From Leisingera aquaemixtae (lineage in GTDB: Bacteria; Pseudomonadota; Alphaproteobacteria; Rhodobacterales; Rhodobacteraceae): a stretch of DNA of 64,000 bases. The notes under the pieces are model-generated. The model was not told the DNA's origin and did no database searches. It was given only the letters and a program-made list of their open reading frames with translations. The DNA lies in assembly GCF_001458395.1 (NCBI RefSeq), contig NZ_CYSR01000030.1:620001-684000 (forward strand), read 5' to 3'. The position numbers and the translations under genes were made by a program. Every line of letters begins with the position of its first letter. Positions within the stretch are counted from its first letter, which is position 1. This document shows, piece by piece, positions 42,772 through 52,275 of this stretch.

Positions 42772-42847
42772 GGGGCTGTCCCTTTGAAATCTCTGCCCTA
42801 TCTTTGGCCGCGGCCCGGCGAAAGCGCAAGTGTGCCGCCACGGAGGT

Positions 42848-42869
42848 TGCACTGTTCGCTGCAAGTGCA
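42848..42869. promoter_or_regulatory. Dyad between the thioesterase and first MerR genes
   Basis: TGCACT (42848-42853), ten bases, AGTGCA (42864-42869), in the 124-base divergent gap. MerR proteins bind long-spaced dyads at their own promoter, so this may be its operator. Weak evidence. Confidence 0.35.
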
Positions 42870-42895
42870 TAGGTTCCCGCCAAGGGAGAAGACGG

Positions 42896-43264
42896 ATGAC
42901 CGACAACAAATTGTCATTCAAGGAAATGTGCGCTGAGTTCGACGTGACTCCGCGGACGCTGCGCTATTATGAATACATCGAATTGCTGCAGCCGGACCGT
43001 GAGGGCCGCTCGCGCTATTACGGTGCGCGGGAGCGTGCCCGGATGAAGCTGATCCTGCGCGGGCGCAAGTTCGGCTTTCAGCTGGAAGAGATCCGCCAGT
43101 GGCTGCTGATCTATGAGGAAGAGGGCAACGACGCCCAGAACCATGCCTTTATGGAAATGGCCGACCGCCAGCTAGGGGAGCTGGAAAAGCAGCGCGAACA
43201 GATCAACGAAGCCATCGAAGAGCTGAGCGCCCTGCGCGCCAGCACCAAGGCACTGCTGAAGTAG
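42896..43264 (+). CDS. MerR-family regulator (first of a tandem pair)
   Basis: A 122-residue protein with an N-terminal MerR winged helix ([20 protein letters not shown] at about 9-28) and a C-terminal coiled coil (about 75-118). It has no metal-type Cys. It is close in sequence to the second MerR gene 405 bases on; this subtype often controls fatty-acid and branched-chain acid breakdown genes in proteobacteria. AAGGGAGAAG precedes the ATG at 42896. The divergent thioesterase-MATE operon and the downstream acyl-CoA genes are the likely targets (inference). Confidence 0.85.
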   Translation: MTDNKLSFKEMCAEFDVTPRTLRYYEYIELLQPDREGRSRYYGARERARMKLILRGRKFGFQLEEIRQWLLIYEEEGNDAQNHAFMEMADRQLGELEKQREQINEAIEELSALRASTKALLK

Positions 43265-43668
43265 CCCCCGCGGCGCCGGCGCACTGGCGCTGCGCTGTCT
43301 GGCAAGGTGCAGCAAACCTGCCAGCCGCCTCTGATTTCTTGAAAACTTTTCAGCCGCCACGCGCCTGCGCGCGGGTGCAGCCCTGCCACTATCCTGGCGG
43401 GGCGGCCCGGTGTGCCGCGCGGTGCCGCCCGCGGCTTGCGGGACTCCGGATCAGCAGATTCGCCCCTTGCGCCCCGCCGGCCGCCGGGGCGCGCGGCCTG
43501 ATGCCCACTCTCCAGAACATTACGTTACGTCAATATATGTTCGTTTTGCGAACTACTGCCGCGTTCAAAGTGACGCAACGTACAACTTACGTAAACGTAA
43601 AGTCAGTCTTGATCGAAACGCGAACTGCGACCAGCTTGGTGCTGCACCAAGCCGTAAGAGTGACGACG
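43265..43668 (+). other. 404-base gap before the second MerR gene, regulatory
   Basis: No gene is supported here. The first 230 bases are GC-rich without clear structure; an open frame that joins the MerR gene from 43339 is Arg/Pro-rich and not credible. The last 170 bases are A/T-richer and hold three ACG-type dyads (43520-43603), which mark this as the promoter region of the second MerR gene. Confidence 0.55.
43520..43603. promoter_or_regulatory. Three ACG-type dyads upstream of the second MerR gene
   Basis: TTACGTTACGTCAA (43520-43533), TGACGCAACGTACA (43571-43584) and TTACGTAAACGTAAA (43587-43601, inside ACTT...AAGT at 43585-43603). All share ACG-N2/3-ACGT. The third resembles the type of operator reported for LiuR-like MerR regulators of acyl-CoA catabolism. 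They probably bind one or both MerR proteins. Confidence 0.55.
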
Positions 43669-44070
43669 ATGACCGAAGAAACCATGACCATCCGCGAGAT
43701 GTGCGAGGCCTTTGACGTGACGCCCCGCACCCTGCGGTTCTACGAAGCCAAGGAACTGCTGTTCCCGATCCGCGACGGCCAGAAGCGGCTGTTCACCAAG
43801 CGCGACCGGGCCCGCCTGAAGCTGATTCTGCGCGGCAAGCGGTTCGGGTTCAGCCTGGAGGAAATCCGCCAGCTGCTGGATCTGTACCATGTCGGCGACC
43901 AGCAGGTGACGCAGCTGACCAAGACATTCGAGATTGCCAAGGACCGGCTCGACGACATGGAGCGCCAGCGCGAGGAGCTGACCGAGGCCATCGAGGATCT
44001 GAAAGACCAGCTCGCCTGGGGTGAAAAGATGATCGCCTCAATGCGGGCCCAGAAAAAGGCTGCCGAATAA
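43669..44070 (+). CDS. MerR-family regulator (second of a tandem pair)
   Basis: A 133-residue protein with the MerR helix-turn-helix ([20 protein letters not shown], about 7-26) and a coiled-coil tail (about 80-128). It is a paralogue of the protein at 42896-43264: both keep the [13 protein letters not shown] core and the RARxKLILRGxxFGFxLEEIRQ helix. No Cys-based metal site. It lies 75 bases before a long acyl-CoA dehydrogenase gene, and three candidate operators lie upstream, which points to control of the acyl-CoA oxidation block and of itself. The ATG at 43669 has only a weak ribosome-binding site. Confidence 0.88.
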   Translation: MTEETMTIREMCEAFDVTPRTLRFYEAKELLFPIRDGQKRLFTKRDRARLKLILRGKRFGFSLEEIRQLLDLYHVGDQQVTQLTKTFEIAKDRLDDMERQREELTEAIEDLKDQLAWGEKMIASMRAQKKAAE

Positions 44071-44144
44071 GCAGCCGCCCTGCCCCATCTGCCGGCCTGC
44101 CCGGCACCTGATCAAGTCCAACAAGACCCCCGAAGAGGACCCTA

Positions 44145-45926
44145 ATGCCTTCTTATACAGCCCCCGCAAAAGACGCCCAGTTTATTCTGCATGATGTCCT
44201 GAAGGTCTCGGCCCAGGATATCCCCGGCTACCCCGAACTGGAGCCGGATTTCACCGGCGCCGTGCTGGAGGAAGCAGGCAAGATCGCCAGCGAAGTGCTG
44301 CACCCGCTGAACGTGGTGGGCGACCAGGAGGGCTGCCGTCTGGAAAACGGCGTGGTCTACACCCCCAAAGGGTTCAAGGACGCCTTTGAGCAGGTCAAGG
44401 AAGGCGGCTGGCCGGGCATCGACATGCCGGAAGAGTTCGGCGGCCAGAACATGCCTTATGTAATCGGCACCGCTGTGGGCGAGTTCTTCTCGGCCGCCAA
44501 CCAGGCCTTCACCATGTATCAGGGCCTGACCCATGGCGCGGCCTCGGCGATCCTGGCGCATGGCACCGACGAGCAGAAGGCAACTTATCTGCCGAATATG
44601 GTCAGCTGCCAGTGGACCGGCACCATGAACCTGACCGAACCGCATTGCGGCACCGACCTGGGCCTGATGCGCACCAAGGCGGAACCGCAGGATGACGGCA
44701 GCTTCCGCATCTCCGGCCAGAAGATCTTCATCTCCTCCGGCGATCACGACATGGCGGAAAACATTGTGCACCTGGTGCTGGCCAAGATCCCCGGCGGCCC
44801 CGAGGGCATCAAGGGTGTGTCCCTGTTCATCGTGCCGAAGTTCCTGGTGAACGCGGACGGCTCCGTGGGTGAGCGCAACGGCGTTTCGGTCGGCAAGATC
44901 GAAGAGAAGATGGGCATCCACGGCAACTCCACCTGCGTGATGAACTATGACGGCGCGGTTGGCTGGCTCTTGGGCGAAGAGCACAAGGGCATGCGCGCAA
45001 TGTTCACCATGATGAACGAAGCCCGCGTGGGCGTCGGCATGCAGGGTCTGGCGCAGGCCGACGCCGCCTATCAGAACGCGCTGGAATACGCCAAGGACCG
45101 GCTGCAGGGCCGCGACGTGACCGGTGCCAAGAACCCGGACGGCCCGGCCGATCCGCTGATCGTGCACCCCGACATCCGCCGCTCGCTGATGGATCAGAAA
45201 AGCTTTGCCGAGGGCGCGCGCGCGTTCCTGCTGTGGGGCGCCACCCTGATCGACCAGGCGCACCGCGCCGGCGACAAGGATGCCGACGGCCTGATCTCGC
45301 TGATGACGCCGGTGATCAAGGGCTTCCTGACCGACCAGGGCTATGACATGACCGTGCAGGCGCAGCAGGTCTATGGCGGCCATGGCTACATCGAGGAATG
45401 GGGCATGTCGCAATACACCCGCGACGCCCGCATCGCGATGATCTACGAGGGCGCAAACGGCGTGCAGGCGCTGGACCTGGTGGGCCGCAAGCTGGGCCAG
45501 CACGGCGGCAAATACGTTCTGGCGTTCTTCGACATGGTGAAGAGCTTCTGCCAGGAAAACAAAGACGTCTCGGACGATTTCACCAAGGACTTCATCAAGC
45601 CCCTGCAGGCGGCCTCCAAGGATCTGCAGGCGGCCGGCATGTTCTTCATGCAAAGCGGCATGAAGGACCCCAATCAGGCGCTGGCGGGTTCTTATGACTT
45701 CATGCACCTGTTCGGCCACGTGTGCCTGGGCCTGATGTGGGCCCGGATGGGCAAGGCGGCGCAGGAAGCGCTTGACGCGGGGGCCGGTGACGCGGCGTTC
45801 TATGAGACGAAACTCGCTACCGGCCGGTACTATATGGCACGGCGGCTGCCCGCGACCAAACTGCACCTGGCCCGCATCGAAAGCGGCGCGGAGACAGTGA
45901 TGGCGCTGGACGCAGACGCCTTCTGA
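44145..45926 (+). CDS. Long-form acyl-CoA dehydrogenase (FadE/DmdC-like)
   Basis: The 593-residue flavoprotein has the short N-terminal segment [16 protein letters not shown] of the long acyl-CoA dehydrogenase form, the FAD-binding core ([29 protein letters not shown]), the helical C-terminal part with the catalytic Glu region ([20 protein letters not shown]) and an extra C-terminal domain. This layout is shared by fatty-acyl-CoA dehydrogenases and by DmdC, which oxidises methylmercaptopropionyl-CoA in DMSP breakdown. Without other dmd genes here, chain-length and substrate stay open. GAAGAGGACC precedes the ATG. First enzyme of the oxidation block. Confidence 0.9.
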   Translation: MPSYTAPAKDAQFILHDVLKVSAQDIPGYPELEPDFTGAVLEEAGKIASEVLHPLNVVGDQEGCRLENGVVYTPKGFKDAFEQVKEGGWPGIDMPEEFGGQNMPYVIGTAVGEFFSAANQAFTMYQGLTHGAASAILAHGTDEQKATYLPNMVSCQWTGTMNLTEPHCGTDLGLMRTKAEPQDDGSFRISGQKIFISSGDHDMAENIVHLVLAKIPGGPEGIKGVSLFIVPKFLVNADGSVGERNGVSVGKIEEKMGIHGNSTCVMNYDGAVGWLLGEEHKGMRAMFTMMNEARVGVGMQGLAQADAAYQNALEYAKDRLQGRDVTGAKNPDGPADPLIVHPDIRRSLMDQKSFAEGARAFLLWGATLIDQAHRAGDKDADGLISLMTPVIKGFLTDQGYDMTVQAQQVYGGHGYIEEWGMSQYTRDARIAMIYEGANGVQALDLVGRKLGQHGGKYVLAFFDMVKSFCQENKDVSDDFTKDFIKPLQAASKDLQAAGMFFMQSGMKDPNQALAGSYDFMHLFGHVCLGLMWARMGKAAQEALDAGAGDAAFYETKLATGRYYMARRLPATKLHLARIESGAETVMALDADAF

Positions 45927-45933
45927 CGCCTGA

Positions 45934-45956
45934 GGGCGCCCCATCGCGGGGCGCCC
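45934..45956 (+). terminator. Hairpin after the long acyl-CoA dehydrogenase gene
   Basis: GGGCGCCCC-ATCGC-GGGGCGCCC, a nine-base perfect stem seven bases after the stop. No T run follows, so it may only attenuate or protect the upstream message before the small gene at 46000. Confidence 0.5.
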
Positions 45957-45999
45957 GATACAGCCCCGGCCGGTGCCTTGACATGCAAAGGACCCGCAT

Positions 46000-46212
46000 A
46001 TGCCGAAACGCTTCCGCCTGACACGCCGCTTCCCCGTCGCAATGACCGAGGACGGCTACCGCAAGCTCAGGAAATTTGCCCGGGAGGCGGGGCTGGACGA
46101 GGGAGAAGCGCTGTCATTCCTGTTCGAGCATTTCGACAGTGTGACAGACCAAGAAAACCTGACCCACCGGCTGCGGCTGTTCAACGCCGAGCTGGAGGCG
46201 CGCAAGAAGTAG
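46000..46212 (+). CDS. Conserved-looking 70-residue basic protein of unknown function
   Basis: The small product has a basic start ([12 protein letters not shown]) followed by two helices, [21 protein letters not shown] and [13 protein letters not shown], and a charged tail. The first part, a short strand and two helices, is loosely like ribbon-helix-helix proteins. AAAGGACC lies eight bases before the ATG and codon use matches its neighbours, so I take it as real. It lies between two acyl-CoA dehydrogenase genes and 26 bases before the second, so it may be a small regulator or an adaptor for them. I do not recognise a family. Confidence 0.65.
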   Translation: MPKRFRLTRRFPVAMTEDGYRKLRKFAREAGLDEGEALSFLFEHFDSVTDQENLTHRLRLFNAELEARKK

Positions 46213-46238
46213 GCCCGACCGCGGCCAAGGGGAGAGAA

Positions 46239-47387
46239 ATGACCACCACGCAGTCCGCATGGATGACGGAAGAGCACCAGATGCTTGCCGAAATGACGGC
46301 CCAGTTCATCACCAATGAATGGGCGCCCAAATTCGAGACCTGGCGCAAGCAGGGCATGATGGACCGCGGGACCTGGCAAGAGGCCGGCGAGCTGGGCCTG
46401 CTGTGCCCCTCGGTGCCCGAGGCCTACGGCGGCGCGGGCGGCGATTTCGGCCATGAGGCGGTGATCCTGATGGAAGGCAGCCGCGCCAATCTGGCCAGCT
46501 GGGGCCACGGCATCCATTCGGGCATCGTGGCGCATTACATCCTGGCCTACGGCACCGAAGAGCAGAAACAGCGCTGGCTGCCGAAGATGGTGACCGGCGA
46601 GCTGGTCGGCGCGCTGGCGATGACCGAGCCTTCGACCGGCTCCGACGTGCAGGCGATCAAGACCAAGGCGGTAAAGGACGGCAACGCCTACCGGCTGTCG
46701 GGGCAAAAGACCTTCATCACCAACGGCCAGCACGCCAACCTGATCCTGGTCGCCGCCAAGACCGACCCTTCGGCAGGTGCCAAGGGCGTGTCGCTGGTGG
46801 CGGTGGAAACCGACGGCGCCGCGGGCTTCAGCCGCGGCCGCAACCTCGACAAGATCGGCTGCCATGCGGCGGACACCTCGGAGCTGTTCTTCAGCGATGT
46901 GGAGATACCGCCGGAAAACATCCTGGGCGGCGTTGAGGGTCAGGGGTTCTACCAGATGATGCAGCAGCTGCCGCAGGAGCGGCTGATCATCGCCTGCGGC
47001 GCGGTCGGCGCAATGGAAGGCGCGGTGGAGCGCACCGTGGCCTACTGCAAGGAGCGCGAGGCCTTTGGCGGCCCGCTCCTGCAATTCCAGAACACCCGCT
47101 TCAAGCTGGCCGAATGCCTGACCAAGACCAAGGTTGCGCGCGCCTTCCTCGACGAATGCATCGCCGAGCACCTGGAGGGCCAGCTGACCGTCGAGAAGGC
47201 GGCGATGGCGAAATACTGGATCACCGACACCCAAGGCGAGGTGCTGGACGAATGCCTGCAGCTGCACGGCGGCTATGGCTACATGCAGGAATATGCGGTG
47301 GGCGAAATGTGGGCCGATGCCCGGGTGCAGCGGATCTATGGCGGCACCAACGAGATCATGAAGGAGCTAATTGCGCGGTCGCTGTAG
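46239..47387 (+). CDS. Acyl-CoA dehydrogenase, short form
   Basis: A 382-residue FAD enzyme with the three-part fold of medium- or long-chain acyl-CoA dehydrogenases: [18 protein letters not shown] and [18 protein letters not shown] at the FAD site, then [42 protein letters not shown] (landmark [12 protein letters not shown]) at the C terminus. It catalyses the first step of beta-oxidation. The catalytic Glu cannot be placed with certainty from the sequence alone. GGGGAGAGAA precedes the ATG at 46239; the frame is open upstream but overlaps the small gene. Part of the oxidation block. Confidence 0.92.
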   Translation: MTTTQSAWMTEEHQMLAEMTAQFITNEWAPKFETWRKQGMMDRGTWQEAGELGLLCPSVPEAYGGAGGDFGHEAVILMEGSRANLASWGHGIHSGIVAHYILAYGTEEQKQRWLPKMVTGELVGALAMTEPSTGSDVQAIKTKAVKDGNAYRLSGQKTFITNGQHANLILVAAKTDPSAGAKGVSLVAVETDGAAGFSRGRNLDKIGCHAADTSELFFSDVEIPPENILGGVEGQGFYQMMQQLPQERLIIACGAVGAMEGAVERTVAYCKEREAFGGPLLQFQNTRFKLAECLTKTKVARAFLDECIAEHLEGQLTVEKAAMAKYWITDTQGEVLDECLQLHGGYGYMQEYAVGEMWADARVQRIYGGTNEIMKELIARSL

Positions 47388-47432
47388 GCGCAGGGGCCGC
47401 GGCGGCGACGCGGGAGGCCGATGATGGATTTT

Positions 47433-47609
47433 GAGTATTTGGGGAAAGATGAAGCACGGGCAGTGTCCCTGCCCCCAAGCCTTCGCCAAATGGGCAGGGA
47501 CGTCTTCACCTTTCACGGCCATCGGCTCTCCAGCCTGTACCGCAGGACCAGGGTAGCACGCCGCGCGCAGACGCGGGTTAATGCCCCATCATCTTTCCAA
47601 AAATACTCC
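47433..47609. repeat. Inverted pair of GAGTATTT-type repeats
   Basis: GAGTATTTGGGGAAAGATGAA (47433-47453, stated as landmarks GAGTATTT and AAAGATGAA) faces an inverted copy ending AAATACTCC (47587-47609). Between them GTCCCTGCCC and GGGCAGGGAC (47465-47501) form a further stem. The same repeat pair occurs at 53873-53936. No gene is seen in this 278-base gap. Confidence 0.65.
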
Positions 47610-47665
47610 ACGGGGGCGCGGGGGTGTGAAACCCCCGCTCCGCCAGCAGACACAGGGAGCAACAT

Positions 47666-48298
47666 ATGACACTCAAACTGCATTGCTTCGGCGAAAGCGG
47701 CCATTCCTACAAGGCGGCCCTGGCGCTGGAGCTGTCGGGCCTCGCCTGGGAGCCGGTTTTTGTCGATTTCTTCGGCGGCGCGCACCGCAGCGACGACTAC
47801 CGCGGCCTCAACGTGATGGCGGAGGCGCCGGTGCTGGTGGACGGTGATGTGCGGTTGTCACAGTCCGGGGTGATCCAGCAGTATATCAGCGACAAGACCG
47901 GCAAGTTCGCAGGCCGCCCGGAGGACAAGTACGAAGTCCTGCGCTGGATCCTGTGGGACAACCACAAACTGTCCAGCCAGGCCGGCATGACCCGCTTCCT
48001 GATGAATTTCATCCCCGAGGACAAGCGCCCGCAGGAGGTGATCACCTTCATGCAAGGAAGGCTGAAGGCTGCCTTCAGCACCCTGAACACCCATTTGCAG
48101 GGCCGTGAGTGGATCGTGGGCGATGGTCTCACCAACGCCGATCTGACCTGCTGCGGCTACCTGTTTTACCCGGAGCCTTTTGGCTTCGACCGGGCCGATT
48201 GGCCCCATATCGACGCCTGGCTGGACCGCATCAGCGCCCTGCCCGGCTGGAAACACCCCTATGACTTGATGCCCGGCAACCCGTCGGACCGGGCCTGA
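47666..48298 (+). CDS. Glutathione S-transferase-like protein
   Basis: A 210-residue protein with an N-terminal thioredoxin-like glutathione site (FGESGHSYKAALALELSG; the Ser in ESGHS is the likely catalytic residue) and an alpha-helical C-terminal domain (LTNADLTCCGYLFYP is the N-capping region). It sits 10 bases before the thiolase gene and so is cotranscribed; such GSTs often conjugate or isomerise reactive acyl compounds, but its substrate here is unknown. Confidence 0.87.
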   Translation: MTLKLHCFGESGHSYKAALALELSGLAWEPVFVDFFGGAHRSDDYRGLNVMAEAPVLVDGDVRLSQSGVIQQYISDKTGKFAGRPEDKYEVLRWILWDNHKLSSQAGMTRFLMNFIPEDKRPQEVITFMQGRLKAAFSTLNTHLQGREWIVGDGLTNADLTCCGYLFYPEPFGFDRADWPHIDAWLDRISALPGWKHPYDLMPGNPSDRA

Positions 48299-48308
48299 GG
48301 AGAGCACG

Positions 48309-49520
48309 ATGACAGACGCATATATCTACGACGCGCTGCGCACCCCGCGCGGCAAGGGACGCAAGGACGGCTCCTTGCATGAGGTGACCTCGGTCCGCCT
48401 GTCCGCCCTGACGCTGAACGCGATCAAGGAGCGCAACAACTTGGAAGGCCATGCGGTCGAGGACGTGATCTGGGGCAACGTGACCCAGGTTATGGAACAG
48501 GGCGGCTGCCTGGCGCGCTCTGCCGTGCTGGCCTCGGACCTGGATGAGCGCATTCCGGGCCTCGCCATCAACCGTTTCTGCGCCTCCGGCATGGAAGCGG
48601 TGAACCTGGCGGCGAACCAGGTGAAGGGCGGCGCGGGCGATGCCTATATCGCGGGCGGCGTGGAGATGATGGGCCGGGTGGCCATGGGCAGCGACGGCGC
48701 GGCAATTGCGGTTGATCCGAGCCTCGCGATGGAAACCTATTTCGTGCCGCAGGGCATCTCCGCCGACATCATCGCAACCGAGTACGGCTTTACCCGCGAC
48801 CAGGCCGATGCGCTGGCGATGGAATCGCAGCGCCGTGCCGCCAAGGCGTGGGAAGAGAAACGGTTCGAGAAGTCGGTGATCACCGTCAAGGACCAGAACG
48901 GCCTGCCGATCCTGAGCCATGACGAATACATGCGCCCCGGCACCGACATGCAGACGCTCGGCTCGCTGAACCCTGCGTTCCAGATGATGGGCGAGCAGAT
49001 GCCGGGCTTTGACAAGGTCGCCATGCTGAAATACCCGCACCTGGAGCGGATCAACCACATCCACCACGCGGGCAACTCCTCTGGCATCGTCGACGGCGCG
49101 GCGGCGCTGCTGATCGGCAACAAGGCGTTCGGCGAGAAGCACGGCCTGAAGCCGCGCGCGCGGATCAAGGCCACCGCCAAGATCGGCACCGATCCGACCA
49201 TCATGCTGACCGGCCCGGTGCCGGTGACCGAGAAGATCCTGGCCGACAACGGCATGACCATCGGCGACATTGACCTGTTTGAGGTGAACGAGGCCTTTGC
49301 CTCTGTCGTGATGCGCTTCCAGCAGGCGTTTGACGTCGATCCGGAACTGGTGAACGTCAACGGCGGCTCCATCGCCATGGGCCACCCGCTGGGCGCCACC
49401 GGCGCGATCATTATCGGCACCCTGCTGGATGAGCTGGAGCGTCAGGACAAGCAAACCGGCCTCGCCACCCTGTGCATCGCCTCGGGCATGGGCGCAGCAA
49501 CGATCATCGAGCGGGTCTGA
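48309..49520 (+). CDS. fadA: Acetyl-CoA C-acyltransferase (thiolase)
   Basis: The 403-residue product carries the thiolase catalytic set: Cys in FCASGMEAVN (C91), His in GGSIAMGHPLGATGA (about 357) and Cys in LCIASGMGAATI (about 389). It cleaves 3-ketoacyl-CoA to acetyl-CoA and a shorter acyl-CoA. It is cotranscribed with GST-, cupin- and FadB-like genes, so it belongs to the beta-oxidation set rather than to polyhydroxybutyrate synthesis. Its stop overlaps the cupin start (TGATG). Confidence 0.93.
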   Translation: MTDAYIYDALRTPRGKGRKDGSLHEVTSVRLSALTLNAIKERNNLEGHAVEDVIWGNVTQVMEQGGCLARSAVLASDLDERIPGLAINRFCASGMEAVNLAANQVKGGAGDAYIAGGVEMMGRVAMGSDGAAIAVDPSLAMETYFVPQGISADIIATEYGFTRDQADALAMESQRRAAKAWEEKRFEKSVITVKDQNGLPILSHDEYMRPGTDMQTLGSLNPAFQMMGEQMPGFDKVAMLKYPHLERINHIHHAGNSSGIVDGAAALLIGNKAFGEKHGLKPRARIKATAKIGTDPTIMLTGPVPVTEKILADNGMTIGDIDLFEVNEAFASVVMRFQQAFDVDPELVNVNGGSIAMGHPLGATGAIIIGTLLDELERQDKQTGLATLCIASGMGAATIIERV

Positions 49521-50005
49521 TGCCGAAGCTGGACCTATCCCAACTGCCCTGGCGGACCGGATCGGGTTACCCCGGCAAGCTGGCGGAGGCCTGCAAGGGC
49601 CGCAGCGTGCAGCCGCTGGGGGATCCGGGCGGGCTCAGCCAGTTCGGCGTCAACATCGTGCGGCTGGAGCCCGGCGCGATGTCGTCGCTGCGCCATTACC
49701 ATATGGAGCAGGACGAGTTCGTGATGGTGACCGAGGGCAGCTGCACCCTGATCGACGATCAGGGTGCGCATGAAATGCAGCCCGGCGATTGCGCCGCCTT
49801 TCCGGCGGGCGAGGAGAACGGCCACCACCTGGTGAACCGTTCGGACAAGCCCGCGGCGTTTCTGGTGGTAGGGACCCGCACTTCGACCGAGACCGGCTAT
49901 TACAGCGATTTGGACATGATGGTGAAATTTGCCGAAGGGCAGTTCACCTTCACCCGTAAGGACGGCAGCCCGCTGACGGCTGACCAGACTGGAGAAGATA
50001 CATGA
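49520..50005 (+). CDS. Cupin-domain protein in the fad operon
   Basis: A 161-residue single cupin. The first motif is LRHYHMEQDEFVMVTEG (His-His-Glu metal set in HYHMEQDE), and the second is PGDCAAFPAGEENGHHLVN with a further His. Metal binding looks intact. The protein is coupled to thiolase by a TGATG overlap and to fadB by a four-base overlap. The role is unknown: it may be an isomerase or a sensor of an acyl intermediate. Confidence 0.85.
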   Translation: MPKLDLSQLPWRTGSGYPGKLAEACKGRSVQPLGDPGGLSQFGVNIVRLEPGAMSSLRHYHMEQDEFVMVTEGSCTLIDDQGAHEMQPGDCAAFPAGEENGHHLVNRSDKPAAFLVVGTRTSTETGYYSDLDMMVKFAEGQFTFTRKDGSPLTADQTGEDT

Positions 50006-52203
50006 GCGATTTCAAATACAACGTGGACGCAGACGGCGTCGCAATCATCACCTGGGACGCCGAAGGCAAGTCCATGAACGTCCTCACCCGCGAGGCCTTT
50101 GGCCTGGTGGAGGAATACGTGGACCGGGCGCTGGCGGACGAGGCCGTCAAGGGCATCGTGATCACCAGCGGCAAGAAGGACTTTGCCGGCGGCATGGACC
50201 TCAATGTGCTGGCCACCATCCGCGAGGAGTCGGGCGAGAACCCGGCCCAGGGCCTGTTCGACTTCACCATGAGCGGCCACCGCATCCTGCGCAAGCTGGA
50301 GCTGGCGGGCATGGACCCCAAGACCAAGAAGGGCGGCAAGCCGGTGGCCTGTGCGATCAACGGCACCTGCGCCGGCATCGGCACCGAGATTGCGCTGGCC
50401 TGCCATCACCGGGTGATGACCGATAACCCGAAGGCCAAGATCGGCCTGCCGGAAATCATGATCGGCATCTTCCCCGGCGGCGGCGGCACCACGCGGTACT
50501 CCCGCATGGTGGGCGCGATGGCGGCGGCTCCGGTGCTGCTGGAAGGCAAGATGATGGACCCGAAGAAGGCCAAAGGCGCGCAGCTGATCGACGCCGTGGC
50601 CGCGGATCCGCTGGCCGCGGCCAAGGAGTGGGTGCTGAACGCCAAGGACGCCGATCTGGTCAAGCCTTGGGATGCCAAGGGCTACAAGATGCCGGGCGGC
50701 GCACCCTATCACCCCGCTGGCTTCATGACCTTTGTTGGCGCCTCCGCGATGGTGCATGGCAAGACCCAGGGCGCCTTCCCGGCGGCCAAAGCGCTGCTGT
50801 CCTCAATCTATGAGGGCGCGCTGGTCGATTTCGACACCGCGCTGAAGATCGAAGCGCGCTGGTTCACGAATGTGCTGATGAACCCGTCGTCCTCGGCGAT
50901 GATCCGCAGCCTGTTCCTGAACAAGCAGGCGCTGGAAAAAGGCGCGGTGCGGCCCGCCGGCGTGCCGGACCAGTCGGTGAAGAAGATCGGCGTGCTGGGT
51001 GCCGGCATGATGGGTGCGGGTATTGCGCTGGTCTCGGCCCAGGCGGGCATGGAAGTGGTTCTGATCGACCGCGACCAGGACGCCGCCGACAAGGGCAAGG
51101 CTTATTCCGCGGCCTACATGGACGCCGGCATCAAGCGCGGCAAGGCGACCGAGGAAAAGAAAGAGGCTCTGCTGGCGCAGATCACCGCGACTCCGGACCT
51201 GGACTCTCTGAAGGGCTGCGACCTGATCATCGAGGCGGTGTTCGAGGATCCGGGTGTCAAGGCCGAGATGACCCAAAAGGTCGAGGCGGTCATCCCTGAA
51301 GACTGCATCTTTGCCTCCAACACCTCCACCCTGCCGATCACCGAGCTGGCCAAGGCCTCCAGCCGTCCGGAGCAGTTCATCGGCATCCACTTCTTCTCGC
51401 CGGTCGAGAAGATGTTCCTGGTGGAGATCATCAAGGGCAAGGAAACCGGCGACCGCGCGGTGGCCAAGGCGCTGGACTATGTGCGCCAGATCCGCAAGAC
51501 GCCGATCGTGGTCAACGATGCGCGCTTCTTCTACGCCAACCGCTGCATCATCCCCTACATCAACGAAGGCATGCGGATGATCACCGAGGGCGTCAGCCCG
51601 GTGCTGATCGACAACGCCGCGCGGCAGCTGGGCTTCCCGGTCGGGCCGGTGCAGCTGACCGATGAGACCTCGATTGATCTGGGCGCCAAGATTGCCCGGG
51701 CCACCAAGGCGGCGATGGGCGATGCCTATCCGGAAAGCCCGGCGGATGACCTGATCTTCTGGATGGAGGACCAGGGCCGTCTGGGGCGCAAGGCCAATGC
51801 CGGCTTCTTCGAGTATGACGACAAGGGCAAGCGCGCCGGATACTGGAAGGGCCTGCAGGAGAAATACCCGCTGGCCGCTGAGCAGCCCGATCTGATCGAG
51901 GTGCAGGAACGGCTGATGTTCGCGCAGGTGCTGGAAGCGGTGCGGGCGCTGGAGGAAGGCGTGCTGATGGACATCCGCGAGGGTGACGTGGGCGCGATCC
52001 TGGCCTGGGGCTTCGCGCCCTGGTCGGGCGGGCCGCTCAGCTGGCTCGACATCCTGGGCACGCCCTATGCCGCCGAGCGCTGCGACAGCCTGACGGAGAA
52101 GTTCGGCGAGCGCTTCTCCTGCCCGGCGCTGCTGCGCGAGATGGCGGAGAAGGGCCAGAGCTTCTACACCCGTTTCGCCCCGGAAAAATCCGCGGCGGCC
52201 TGA
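50002..52203 (+). CDS. fadB: FadB-like enoyl-CoA hydratase/3-hydroxyacyl-CoA dehydrogenase
   Basis: The 733-residue fusion has an enoyl-CoA hydratase domain (about 1-190; SGKKDFAGGMDLN for the first oxyanion stretch and INGTCAGIGTEIALACHHR for the second), a linker, then the NAD-binding domain (GVLGAGMMGAGIAL, about 331-344) and helical dimer domain of 3-hydroxyacyl-CoA dehydrogenase (HFFSPVEKMFLVEII). It carries out the middle two steps of fatty-acid beta-oxidation, with the thiolase gene just upstream. The ATG has GGAGAAGATAC upstream. A strong terminator follows. Confidence 0.95.
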   Translation: MSDFKYNVDADGVAIITWDAEGKSMNVLTREAFGLVEEYVDRALADEAVKGIVITSGKKDFAGGMDLNVLATIREESGENPAQGLFDFTMSGHRILRKLELAGMDPKTKKGGKPVACAINGTCAGIGTEIALACHHRVMTDNPKAKIGLPEIMIGIFPGGGGTTRYSRMVGAMAAAPVLLEGKMMDPKKAKGAQLIDAVAADPLAAAKEWVLNAKDADLVKPWDAKGYKMPGGAPYHPAGFMTFVGASAMVHGKTQGAFPAAKALLSSIYEGALVDFDTALKIEARWFTNVLMNPSSSAMIRSLFLNKQALEKGAVRPAGVPDQSVKKIGVLGAGMMGAGIALVSAQAGMEVVLIDRDQDAADKGKAYSAAYMDAGIKRGKATEEKKEALLAQITATPDLDSLKGCDLIIEAVFEDPGVKAEMTQKVEAVIPEDCIFASNTSTLPITELAKASSRPEQFIGIHFFSPVEKMFLVEIIKGKETGDRAVAKALDYVRQIRKTPIVVNDARFFYANRCIIPYINEGMRMITEGVSPVLIDNAARQLGFPVGPVQLTDETSIDLGAKIARATKAAMGDAYPESPADDLIFWMEDQGRLGRKANAGFFEYDDKGKRAGYWKGLQEKYPLAAEQPDLIEVQERLMFAQVLEAVRALEEGVLMDIREGDVGAILAWGFAPWSGGPLSWLDILGTPYAAERCDSLTEKFGERFSCPALLREMAEKGQSFYTRFAPEKSAAA

Positions 52204-52220
52204 CGGCAGATCTGAAAATC

Positions 52221-52254
52221 AAAAACGGCCGGGGTTTTCCCCGGCCGTTTTTTT
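52221..52254 (+). terminator. Rho-independent terminator after fadB
   Basis: ACGGCCGGGG (52225-52234), loop TTTT, CCCCGGCCGT (52239-52248), then TTTTTT. The stem is also preceded by five A, so it is bidirectional and can end the convergent Hint gene. Confidence 0.92.
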
Positions 52255-52275
52255 GTTTCGTCCAGCTGCCGCGGC

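Noticed and set aside
43339-43668. N-terminal extension of the second MerR protein
   Set aside because: It would place 110 Arg/Pro-rich residues across the operator region; the MerR fold starts right after the ATG at 43669.
44145-45926. Definite DmdC (DMSP demethylation pathway)
   Set aside because: The long acyl-CoA dehydrogenase layout fits, but no dmdA, dmdB or dmdD lies nearby, so only a general call is made.
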